NCBI RefSeq assembly: GCF_012911605.1
Contig: NZ_JAAMPT010000207.1
Location: 62,001 to 126,000, forward strand
DNA: 64,000 nt
Direction: 5' to 3'
Source of the DNA: Flavobacterium solisilvae
Lineage (GTDB): Bacteria > Bacteroidota > Bacteroidia > Flavobacteriales > Flavobacteriaceae
Position numbers and translations under genes: made by a program. The notes beneath the pieces are model-generated. The model was not told the origin of the DNA. It worked only from the letters and a program-made list of their open reading frames with translations, and ran no database searches. Of this stretch, positions 17,469-24,990 are shown in pieces (position 1 is the first letter of the stretch; each line of letters starts with the position of its first letter).

Positions 17469-18449
17469 ATGAATGTCACTTCTCAAATAAAACAACCGAT
17501 ACAGCAAGAAATGGAACTTTTCGAAAAAAAGTTCTACGAATCGATGTCTTCCAAGGTTGCTTTACTTAATAGAATCACTTATTATATCGTTAATCGAAAA
17601 GGAAAACAAATGCGACCAATGTTTGTTTTTTTGGTAGCAAAAATGCTTTCCGAAAACAACGAAGTAAACGAGCGAACCTATCGTGGCGCAAGTGTAATTG
17701 AACTAATTCACACAGCAACTTTAGTTCACGATGATGTGGTTGATGATAGTAATCGTCGTCGCGGATTTTTTTCCATCAATGCGTTGTGGAAAAATAAAAT
17801 TGCCGTTTTGGTTGGTGATTATTTACTGTCAAAAGGATTATTGCTTTCCATTGACAACGGTGATTTCGATTTACTCCAAATCATTTCAGTTGCCGTTCGC
17901 GAAATGAGTGAAGGCGAATTACTTCAAATAGAAAAAGCCCGAAGATTAGACATAGTTGAAGACGTTTATTATGAAATTATTCGCAAAAAAACAGCAACAT
18001 TAATTGCTTCGTGTTGCGCACTTGGAGCAAAATCAGTTTCAGAAGATGTTGTTTTGGTAGAAAAAATGCGACTTTTTGGTGAACTCATCGGAATGGCGTT
18101 TCAAATCAAAGATGATTTATTCGATTACACCGATGACGCTATTGGAAAACCCACCGGAATTGATATTAAAGAGCAAAAAATGACCTTGCCGTTGATTTAT
18201 GCATTAAATAATTGTTCGCCCAAAGAAAAAAGTTGGTGTATCAATTCGATTAAAAATCACAACAAAGACAAAAAAAGAGTTAGAGAAGTTATCCAATTCG
18301 TCAAAGACAAAAACGGACTAGCTTACGCCGAACAAAAAATGGTGCAATTCCAGCAAGAAGCACTTGCATTACTTCACGATTTTCCAAATTCTCCATACAA
18401 AGACAGTTTAACCATTATGGTAAACTATGTTATCGATAGAAAAAAATAG
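17469..18449 (+). CDS. Polyprenyl (trans-isoprenyl) diphosphate synthase
   Basis: 326 residues of the E-isoprenyl diphosphate synthase family, which builds the long side chain of menaquinone or a similar quinone from farnesyl-PP and IPP. The first aspartate-rich motif is LVHDDVVDDSNRRRG (about 85-99) and the second is FQIKDDLFDYTDD (about 212-224). GKQMRPMFVFLVA and LVGDYLLSKG are also present. The frame is open from 17394 with a TTG, but the preceding 25 residues are unlike the family and lie upstream of the promoter, so I start at the ATG. Product chain length is not predictable here. Confidence 0.93.
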   Translation: MNVTSQIKQPIQQEMELFEKKFYESMSSKVALLNRITYYIVNRKGKQMRPMFVFLVAKMLSENNEVNERTYRGASVIELIHTATLVHDDVVDDSNRRRGFFSINALWKNKIAVLVGDYLLSKGLLLSIDNGDFDLLQIISVAVREMSEGELLQIEKARRLDIVEDVYYEIIRKKTATLIASCCALGAKSVSEDVVLVEKMRLFGELIGMAFQIKDDLFDYTDDAIGKPTGIDIKEQKMTLPLIYALNNCSPKEKSWCINSIKNHNKDKKRVREVIQFVKDKNGLAYAEQKMVQFQQEALALLHDFPNSPYKDSLTIMVNYVIDRKK

Positions 18450-18453
18450 AAAT

Positions 18454-18495
18454 TTCAACTTCAAAAATCAACTTCAAAAGCCAATCTCAATTTCA
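18454..18495. repeat. Left arm of low-complexity inverted repeat around the sigma-factor promoter region
   Basis: CAACTTCAAAAATCAACTTC and following bases are nearly the reverse complement of the segment 18839-18890 (TTTGAAGTTGACTTTTGAAA and on). The arms enclose about 340 bp holding tandem repeats and the ECF promoter. Confidence 0.55.
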
Positions 18496-18685
18496 ATAAT
18501 TTAACGCAAACTTTGTCATTCCGTAGGAATCTCATAATTCAACTTCAAAAGTCAATCTCAATTTCAATAATTTAACCTAAACTTTGTCATTCCGTAGGAA
18601 TCTCATAATTCAACTTCAAAATTCAATTTCAATTTCAAAATTTTTTCACAAACTTTGTCATTTCGACGAAGGAGAAATCTCATAA
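18471..18685 (+). repeat. Three tandem units of about 71 bp, each with a GTCATT-type hairpin
   Basis: Units begin at ACTTCAAAAG/T at 18471, 18542 and 18613, exactly 71 bp apart. Each contains TCAATTTCAA(T/A)AATTT and then a hairpin. In units 1 and 2 it is GTC-ATTCC-GTA-GGAAT-CTC (18515-18533 and 18586-18604). In unit 3 it is GTC-ATTTC-GACGAAGGA-GAAAT-CTC (18657-18681). The swap of ATTCC/GGAAT for ATTTC/GAAAT keeps the stem. No gene is seen in the 448-bp gap 18450-18897. Confidence 0.8.
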
Positions 18686-18760
18686 TCAAAAAATAATAAT
18701 ATTTTAAAACACTGATAACAAGAGGTTTAATTTTTAATTAAAAAGTTTTAATTTAATGGT

Positions 18761-18788
18761 GCAACCATTTTGCAACCATTCTCGTCTA
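18761..18788 (+). promoter_or_regulatory. ECF-sigma-type promoter upstream of the sigma-factor operon
   Basis: GCAACC (18761-18766) and CGTCTA (18783-18788) are 16 nt apart. AAC in the -35 and CGTC in the -10 region are hallmarks of promoters used by ECF sigma factors. It lies 109 nt upstream of an ECF sigma gene, so autoregulation is likely. A second GCAACC at 18772 is too close to the -10 to serve. Confidence 0.6.
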
Positions 18789-18897
18789 TGCTAATAGAAG
18801 TCGATATCAAAAAATAAAAAACAACTTCAATAACAAATTTTGAAGTTGACTTTTGAAATTGAGATTGATTTTTGAAGTTGATTTTTGCCATTGAATA

Positions 18898-19458
18898 ATG
18901 AAAGTAATAAGCTTACATAAAGAAGAAAAAGAATTAATCGAATTGGCTGTCGAGAATAATCGGCATGCACAACATCAGATTTATTCAAAATATGCTCCGA
19001 AAATGCTAAGCGTTTGCCGTCAGTATATAAAAGATGTTCATCTGGCGGAAGATATTATGATAACAGCTTTTATGAAAGTGTTTACCAATTTGAAAAATTT
19101 TAAACACGAAGGAAGTTTTGAAGGTTGGATTAGACGAATAATGATTAACGAAAGTATTTCATTTATTAGAGTTCAAAAGAAAGTAAAGTTTCTAGAAGAC
19201 GAAAACTTTGTTGAGGAAAAAGCAAACAATATCGAAAGTCAGTTTTCAGTAGAAGACATTCAGTTTTTGATAGACAATTTACCCGATGGATACAAAATGG
19301 TTTTTAATCTCTATTGTATTGAAGGTTATAAACATCAGGAAATTGCCCAAATGCTTGGAATTAGTGAAGGAACATCAAAATCACAATTGTCTCACGCTCG
19401 AAAAATGCTTCAAGACAATGTTTTAAAATTAAAAAATTATCAAAATGGAACCGAATAA
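18898..19458 (+). CDS. RNA polymerase sigma-70 factor, ECF subfamily
   Basis: 186 residues containing only sigma regions 2 and 4. Region 2 covers about 22-95 (QIYSKYAPKMLSVCRQYIKDVHLAEDIMITAFMKVF, then GSFEGWIRRIMINESISFIR). Region 4 covers about 125-180 (LPDGYKMVFNLYCIEGYKHQEIAQMLGISEGTSKSQLSHARKML). It overlaps the next gene, an anti-sigma-like membrane protein, by 14 nt, the usual sigma/anti-sigma arrangement. The third gene encodes an outer-membrane barrel, so an envelope signal is likely. Confidence 0.93.
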   Translation: MKVISLHKEEKELIELAVENNRHAQHQIYSKYAPKMLSVCRQYIKDVHLAEDIMITAFMKVFTNLKNFKHEGSFEGWIRRIMINESISFIRVQKKVKFLEDENFVEEKANNIESQFSVEDIQFLIDNLPDGYKMVFNLYCIEGYKHQEIAQMLGISEGTSKSQLSHARKMLQDNVLKLKNYQNGTE

Positions 19459-20149
19459 TATAGAAAACCAAATCAGAGAAAAGTTGAATTCAAGAGAAAT
19501 TCAGCCTTCTGCTCAAGCTTGGGATAGATTGGATGCCATGCTAACCGTTGCCGAAGAAAAAAAAACAAAGCGTTCTTTTTTCTCCTTCAAGTTTATTGGA
19601 ATTGCTGCCAGCGTTTTGGTATTCGTAACACTTGGTTTGTTTTATTTCAATCAAAAAAATATAACAATTGAAACCCAAAATACCGTTGTTGAAACTGAAA
19701 ATGGAAGTAAAGAAACTCCAGATTCCAAATTCCAAATTCCAAACATAGAGAATAAACAAAATAATGAAGTTGCAGTTTCAAATGAAAAAATGACAACTCA
19801 TAACCCGAAACTCGAAACCCGAAACTCGCAACCAACATCTAACGAAGTTTCAATCATCACTCAAAATCAAGAAGAAGCAATTGTTAATCAGGAAATTGTT
19901 TCGCCAAAACAAGAAGTAAAAACAATCAAAAAAACCTCAATGGTTGATGTTGACGAACTTTTAGCATCGGTTGAAAAAGATAGAAAAAAGGAAACTAAAG
20001 TCAGTAAATCCAATATAAATATTGATGCCAAAAGTCTCCTTTCTGAAGTGGATACCGAGTTAGATATGAGTTTCAGACAAAGAGTTTTGAATACGGTAAA
20101 CAAAAATTACAAATCGGTTAAAGAAGCAGTAGCCAACAGAAACCACTAA
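19445..20149 (+). CDS. Membrane protein, probable anti-sigma factor
   Basis: 234 residues. A cytoplasmic segment at 1-45 (NIENQIREKLNSREIQPSAQAWDRLDAML) precedes one transmembrane helix (FIGIAASVLVFVTLGLFYF, about 50-68). A long polar periplasmic region follows, with a C-terminal helix (LSEVDTELDMSFRQRVLNTVN). Size, topology and overlap with the sigma gene suggest an anti-sigma factor, though I see no classic zinc motif (HxxxCxxC). Residues about 93-130 are low-complexity and encoded by tandem heptamers like those between genes here (ATTCCAA and GAAACTC units), so this stretch looks acquired. Confidence 0.7.
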   Translation: MEPNNIENQIREKLNSREIQPSAQAWDRLDAMLTVAEEKKTKRSFFSFKFIGIAASVLVFVTLGLFYFNQKNITIETQNTVVETENGSKETPDSKFQIPNIENKQNNEVAVSNEKMTTHNPKLETRNSQPTSNEVSIITQNQEEAIVNQEIVSPKQEVKTIKKTSMVDVDELLASVEKDRKKETKVSKSNINIDAKSLLSEVDTELDMSFRQRVLNTVNKNYKSVKEAVANRNH

Positions 20150-20156
20150 ACAATTA

Positions 20157-20226
20157 CAACTTCAAAATTCAAAAAGAAAATTCAATAGCAAATTAAATAT
20201 TGATTTTTGAAATTGAAGTTGATTTT
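20157..20226. repeat. Imperfect hairpin of low-complexity phrase
   Basis: CAACTTCAAAATTCAAAAAG is answered about 25 bp later by TTTTTGAAATTGAAGTTG, which is nearly its reverse complement. It lies between the anti-sigma and barrel genes. The same vocabulary appears at 18454, 18839, 33590 and 52660. Confidence 0.55.
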
Positions 20227-20269
20227 TGGTATTGAAATTTAAAAATCATTAATCTTAAAATAAATAATC

Positions 20270-21406
20270 ATGAGAAATTTTACAATTTACTTAGCAGCAG
20301 CGTTATGTCTTTTTGTGAGCAAAATGACAGCGCAAGAAAATACATTTAACGAAAGAGTAAAAGTCATTTCGGCAAAAATCGATAACGTTACCAAGCAAGA
20401 GAAAGAAGCGCTTAAACGAGAAGTGGAAAGTGTTAACGTAGAACTTGAAGAAGGGAAAATTTCGGCTAAAGAAGCAGAAGAAAAAAAGAAAGTTTTCGCC
20501 TTGAAAAGAGCCGATAATATTGAGCAGAAAGTTGCACTATACGAACAAGAATTGAAAGACTTAATTCAATTAAAAGCCAATGGGAAATTGGCGGATAAAA
20601 AATATAAAGTGGATACTTTAGTTGTCAACGGGAAAAAATATCCAGCAACATTTGAAGTTATCGATGATACTGAAATAAGTGTTAAAAGAGGAAAATTTAC
20701 GGTTCAATGGAGGAATTGGGAAACGGATAGAAAGAAAAGAGATTCTATCGTTAGAAACAGGTCGGAATTGCGAACCACATCACAGTTTGTTTTTGCAGCT
20801 GGTGTGAACAATTTAGTTACCGATGGAAGTGTTGCCAATTCTGATTTTAGATATTGGGGTTCACATTTTTACGAATGGGGAATTACTGGAAACACCCGAA
20901 TTTTCAAAAATAACAATCTGTTGCACGCCAAATATGGTTTTTCAGTAATGTATAACAATCTTCGTCCAACGGATAATCGAGTTTTTGTAACCAACGGTAA
21001 TCAAACTAATTTGGAAGAATTTGGAGTTAAATTAAAAGATTCTCGTTTGCGAAATGTTTTTGTGACAGTTCCGTTGCATTTGGAATTTGATTTCACCAAA
21101 AAAAGAACTAACGATGCCGGAAAAGAAATCTTCAAAACGCATAAAAGTGTTCGTCTTGGAGTTGGTGGATATGCTGGTTTCCGTGTGAAATCAAAACAAA
21201 AATTATGTTATGAAATCGACGGAAATGATTTTTCTACTAAAGAAAAAGGCAATTTCAATGTAAACGATTTTATTTATGGAGTTAGTGCTTATCTCGGTTT
21301 TGAAGAAACTAGTTTGTATATTAAATACGATTTAAATCCAATGTTTGCTGATAATGCAATCAAGCAAAACAACATTTCGCTTGGAGTTCGATTTGATTGG
21401 AATTAA
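20270..21406 (+). CDS. Outer-membrane beta-barrel protein with N-terminal coiled coil
   Basis: 378 residues. A signal peptide (IYLAAALCLFVSKMTAQ) is followed by a highly charged helical region at about 28-110 (EALKREVESVNVELEEGKISAKEAEEKKKVF), probably a coiled coil. From about 165 onward aromatic and alternating strands resemble a small outer-membrane barrel (PorT/OmpW-like), ending in LGVRFDWN with a terminal aromatic-Asn. It is third in the sigma/anti-sigma operon, a natural target or sensor for that circuit. Function unknown. Confidence 0.75.
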   Translation: MRNFTIYLAAALCLFVSKMTAQENTFNERVKVISAKIDNVTKQEKEALKREVESVNVELEEGKISAKEAEEKKKVFALKRADNIEQKVALYEQELKDLIQLKANGKLADKKYKVDTLVVNGKKYPATFEVIDDTEISVKRGKFTVQWRNWETDRKKRDSIVRNRSELRTTSQFVFAAGVNNLVTDGSVANSDFRYWGSHFYEWGITGNTRIFKNNNLLHAKYGFSVMYNNLRPTDNRVFVTNGNQTNLEEFGVKLKDSRLRNVFVTVPLHLEFDFTKKRTNDAGKEIFKTHKSVRLGVGGYAGFRVKSKQKLCYEIDGNDFSTKEKGNFNVNDFIYGVSAYLGFEETSLYIKYDLNPMFADNAIKQNNISLGVRFDWN

Positions 21407-21422
21407 GAAAAGCATACAGTTT

Positions 21423-21495
21423 GTCATTTCGACCAGCGGGAGAAATCACATAATATTGGTTATGCGTGATGAGATTTCTCCTTCGTCGAAATGAC
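21423..21495. repeat. Pair of inverted GTCATT-type hairpin repeats
   Basis: A plus-strand element GTC-ATTTC-loop-GAAAT-CAC (21423-21449) is followed by a minus-strand element GAG-ATTTC-loop-GAAAT-GAC (21471-21495). Together they form a long imperfect cruciform in the spacer before dnaG. Confidence 0.75.
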
Positions 21496-21541
21496 AATTT
21501 GCGGTTTACCCAACGAATTAAATTAGGTTAGTTTATACTTT

Positions 21542-21578
21542 AACCTGCAAGGTTTTCATAACCTTGTAGGTTTTTTTT
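21542..21578 (+). terminator. Terminator-like hairpin downstream of the barrel gene
   Basis: AACCTGCAAGGTT (21542-21554), a TTCAT loop, and AACCTTGTAGGTT (21560-21572) form a 13-bp stem with one mismatch, followed by eight T. The stem is symmetrical enough to act on either strand. Confidence 0.75.
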
Positions 21579-21619
21579 ATTTAAACTTTGTAACTTTAAA
21601 CCCTTAAATCAAAATAGAA

Positions 21620-23611
21620 TTGATAACCCGCGAAACCATAGATAAAGTTTTTGATGCAGCTCGAGTAGAAGAAGTCATTGGCGATTTCGTTCAGCTCAAG
21701 CGTGCCGGAAGTAATTTTAAAGGATTGAGTCCTTTTTCCGAAGAAAGAACACCGTCTTTTATGGTTTCTCCGGTGAAGCAAATTTGGAAAGATTTCAGTA
21801 CTGGAAAAGGCGGAAGTGCTGTGACTTTCTTGATGGAACACGAGCATTTTACGTATCCAGAAGCAATTCGTTATTTGGCAAAAAAATACAACATCGAAAT
21901 TGAAGAAACTGAGGTTTCACAAGACGAAAAAATCGAAGCTAACGAACGCGAAAGCATGTATTTGGTTTCAGAATTTGCCAAAAATTATTTTCAGGAAACA
22001 CTTTTAAAATCGGAAGAAGGAAAAGCAATCGGACTAACTTATTTCAAGGAAAGAGGTTTTACGACGGAAACTATTGCCAAATTCGGTTTAGGATATTCGC
22101 CCGAAACTTGGGATGCATTTACTAAAGAAGCTTTGTCCAAAGGTTATCAGCTCGATTATCTTGAAAAAGTAGGTTTGACTATCGTTCGTGAAGACGGAAA
22201 ACATTTTGATCGTTTCAAAGGAAGAGTTATGTTTCCAATTCAAAGTTTATCGGGACGAAATTTAGGTTTTGGTGGAAGAATTTTGACTAATGACAAGAAA
22301 GCGGCAAAATACCTCAATTCTCCCGAAAGCGATATTTATCATAAAAGTAAAGTTTTGTATGGAATTTTTCATGCCAAACAAGCCATTGCCAAACAAAACA
22401 ATTGTTATTTAGTCGAAGGTTATACGGATGTTATTCAAATGCATCAAGCCGGAATTGAAAATGTTGTGGCTTCGTCAGGAACAGCTTTAACGCCAGATCA
22501 AATCCGATTAATCAATCGTTTGACCAAAAATATTACCGTACTTTTTGATGGCGATGCAGCTGGATTGCGCGCTTCCATTCGTGGAATTGATTTAATTCTC
22601 GAAGAAGGAATGAACGTAAAAGTTTGCACCTTTCCTGATGGCGATGATCCAGATAGTTTTGCACGCAAAAATTCCTATGAAGATGTTGTTCACTATTTAG
22701 AAAATAACGCCAAAGATTTCATTCAGTTCAAAGCCTCAATGCTGATGGATGAAGCAAAAAATGATCCAATCAAAAAAGCCGATTTGATTAGAGATATGGT
22801 TGTTAGTATTTCTAAAATTCCCGATAGAATTAAGCGCGAAGTTTACATTCAGGAATGTTCCCGAATTATGGATATTTCGGAGCAAGTTTTGCTGAATACT
22901 TTGGCACAATTAATTCAAAAAGATATTTCCGAAGCCAACAAAAAACTGAAAAATTCTGATACTTCGGAACAAAAAGCGTTTGAAGTTGTTAAAAATGAAC
23001 CTCAATTTGCTCAGGAAAAAGTAAACATTGTTTTTGAACTCGAAAGAAAAATTATCGAGATTTTACTTTTGTATGGAAATCACGAAGAAGAATTTGAAGA
23101 TGTTATTTTAAAAGCTAATGACGAAGGCGAAGTAACTGAAGTGATTGAAAAAGTAAAATATAAGGTTTTTCAGCGAATTTATCTTAGTTTGCAAGAAGAC
23201 GAAGTGGAATTGGCAAACCCATTATTCAGAGAGATTTACAACGATTTAATCGAAAAATACAATCAAGAAGAATTCAATCGCGAACATTATTTTCAGCAAC
23301 TTTCACCAGAATTTGCGCAAACGGTTACCGATATTTTGATGCAAGAAGAAAAAGAAGTTTTGCACAATTGGGAAACTAAACACATTTATGTAAAGCAAAA
23401 AGAGCAAACGATTGGTCAATATGTTACCGAAACGATTATTTCGCTTCGCGAGTATTTAATCAATAAATTGATAATAGATTTGATGCAAAATTTCACACCA
23501 GATATTCCTGAAGAAGTTTTGGAAGAAATAAAAACTTCGATAAACGATTACAATAAACTGAAAGTAGTTTTGACCAATAATATCGGCAGAATTCGCTCGA
23601 CTTATTACTAA
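21620..23611 (+). CDS. dnaG: DNA primase DnaG (zinc-ligand-free N-terminus)
   Basis: Makes RNA primers for replication. 663 residues with the CHC2-like N-terminal domain, the TOPRIM catalytic core (VEGYTDVIQMHQAG near 257, FDGDAAGLRA near 306, FPDGDDPDSF near 339) and a C-terminal DnaB-binding region. The start is a TTG at 21620, with no better ATG before the conserved TIDKVFDAARVEEVIGDFVQLK. The four zinc ligands of the usual CHC2 finger are replaced: GLSPFSEERTPSF has Ser37 and Ser40, and WKDFSTGKGG has Asp58 and Thr61. The fold motif is otherwise kept. This may be a lineage feature. Confidence 0.95.
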   Translation: MITRETIDKVFDAARVEEVIGDFVQLKRAGSNFKGLSPFSEERTPSFMVSPVKQIWKDFSTGKGGSAVTFLMEHEHFTYPEAIRYLAKKYNIEIEETEVSQDEKIEANERESMYLVSEFAKNYFQETLLKSEEGKAIGLTYFKERGFTTETIAKFGLGYSPETWDAFTKEALSKGYQLDYLEKVGLTIVREDGKHFDRFKGRVMFPIQSLSGRNLGFGGRILTNDKKAAKYLNSPESDIYHKSKVLYGIFHAKQAIAKQNNCYLVEGYTDVIQMHQAGIENVVASSGTALTPDQIRLINRLTKNITVLFDGDAAGLRASIRGIDLILEEGMNVKVCTFPDGDDPDSFARKNSYEDVVHYLENNAKDFIQFKASMLMDEAKNDPIKKADLIRDMVVSISKIPDRIKREVYIQECSRIMDISEQVLLNTLAQLIQKDISEANKKLKNSDTSEQKAFEVVKNEPQFAQEKVNIVFELERKIIEILLLYGNHEEEFEDVILKANDEGEVTEVIEKVKYKVFQRIYLSLQEDEVELANPLFREIYNDLIEKYNQEEFNREHYFQQLSPEFAQTVTDILMQEEKEVLHNWETKHIYVKQKEQTIGQYVTETIISLREYLINKLIIDLMQNFTPDIPEEVLEEIKTSINDYNKLKVVLTNNIGRIRSTYY

Positions 23612-23657
23612 AATTACGTTGTGAAACTTCGTGAAAAACTTTGTGCTACAAGAATAA

Positions 23658-24989
23658 TTACTCCAACAAACAAACCGTAAATTTCGTTTGATTTTCTCCA
23701 TTTTCAAATGCCAAATAACCGCCGTGAGCTTCAATAATATTTTTCGATAACGTCAGTCCAATTCCGGCGCCATCTTTTCGAGTGGTAAAAAACGGAAGAA
23801 AAATTTTATCTTCAATTTCAGCGTCAATTCCTGTTCCGGTATCTGTGATGATGAGGTAAATTCGTTTTTCTTTCACTTCGGCAGAAATCGTAATTTCTTT
23901 GATTTCTTTGTCTTCCAAAGCATACATGCTATTCGTTAGCAAATTGATAATGACTTGTTCCATTTGATTTTTATCGATTAAAATCCAACGGCTAAAATCA
24001 ACCGAATTTACAACGGTTATTTGTTCTTTTTTAAACAATGGCTGCATAATTTGCAGGCAATTTTCCAGCAGTCCCGAAAGTTCTGTTTTTTCTTTTCTTG
24101 GTGAAGGAAGCATAGCTAGTTTTCGGTAACTTTCTACAAATTCCTGCAAATGATTACTTCGGTTGTGCATGGTAGCAACACTTTGCTTGATGTCGTCTAA
24201 ATCTTCGGCAGAAAGCGTTTCTTGTTGAACCAATTCGCTTAAATTTTGCGATAGCGAACGAATTGGTGTAAGCGAATTTAAAAGCTCATGCGAAATCACT
24301 TTCATCAAGTTAATCCAAGCTTCTTTTTCTTTTTTCTCAACCACTTTTTGAATACTATCAAGCAAAATAATATAATATTCCTGATTGAATGTTCTAGTTG
24401 CAGAGGTTTGAATAACAAAGGTTTGTGTGTCTTGTTTGTTCACTCGAATTTGCAACGAAGTTTTCATTTCCTGAAAATTTTGTTCTTCAATAATGGTGCA
24501 AAGCGATGGTAATTGTTTTTTCAGATAATGCCATTTGGATACTTTTGGAACGGTAAAATGCTTGGAAAAATAATCATTCATCAAAAAGATATTCCAATCG
24601 CTATTTTCCTTTTGTAAAATGATAATTCCGGTTTCAATATTGTTTAAAATCGAACGATAAATAATGTCTTTGGAAAGTTCTTCGTGTTGTTTGTTTTTTA
24701 GCCTACCATACAATTGGAATAAACTGGAATAATTTTCATAGGATTTATGTTTGGAAAAATCGGCAGAAAAATCATTTTGTAATATAGACGCAATCGTTCG
24801 GTCATACATCAAAAAAGCATTTTTGATAAAAAAATAGATTTCTGTTAGCAGTAAAAAAGAAACAAATAGCAAAAAAAATCCAGTGTAAAGTAAGTCTTTT
24901 GAAAACAAAAACATACTCACACCAATACTGATTAAAACCAGTATTAACCGAAAAAAAAGTTGATGATATAGTTGTTGATTTTTGAACAT
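23658..24989 (-). CDS. Membrane sensor histidine kinase (NtrY-like)
   Basis: 443 residues. Two N-terminal transmembrane helices lie at about 10-55 (FFRLILVLISIGVSMFLF and LLYTGFFLLFVSFLLLTEIYFF) with almost no periplasmic loop. A PAS-like region spans about 110-215, the dimerisation H-box is VISHELLNSLTPIRSL (His about 234), and the ATPase domain has N-box NLLTNSMYAL, G1 DTGTGI and G2 GAGIGLTLS. It autophosphorylates and passes phosphate to the regulator encoded one base upstream in the same operon. Lack of a large sensor domain suggests the signal is in the membrane or cytoplasm. Confidence 0.94.
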   Translation of the reverse strand: MFKNQQLYHQLFFRLILVLISIGVSMFLFSKDLLYTGFFLLFVSFLLLTEIYFFIKNAFLMYDRTIASILQNDFSADFSKHKSYENYSSLFQLYGRLKNKQHEELSKDIIYRSILNNIETGIIILQKENSDWNIFLMNDYFSKHFTVPKVSKWHYLKKQLPSLCTIIEEQNFQEMKTSLQIRVNKQDTQTFVIQTSATRTFNQEYYIILLDSIQKVVEKKEKEAWINLMKVISHELLNSLTPIRSLSQNLSELVQQETLSAEDLDDIKQSVATMHNRSNHLQEFVESYRKLAMLPSPRKEKTELSGLLENCLQIMQPLFKKEQITVVNSVDFSRWILIDKNQMEQVIINLLTNSMYALEDKEIKEITISAEVKEKRIYLIITDTGTGIDAEIEDKIFLPFFTTRKDGAGIGLTLSKNIIEAHGGYLAFENGENQTKFTVCLLE

Positions 24990-24990
24990 T

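Noticed and set aside
18471..18685. CRISPR-like regular repeats
   Set aside because: There are only three 71-bp units, nearly identical throughout, without unique spacers and with no cas genes nearby; they are tandem repeats.
19541..19838. Minus-strand frames opposite the anti-sigma gene
   Set aside because: They arise from the low-complexity heptamers and have no features of their own.
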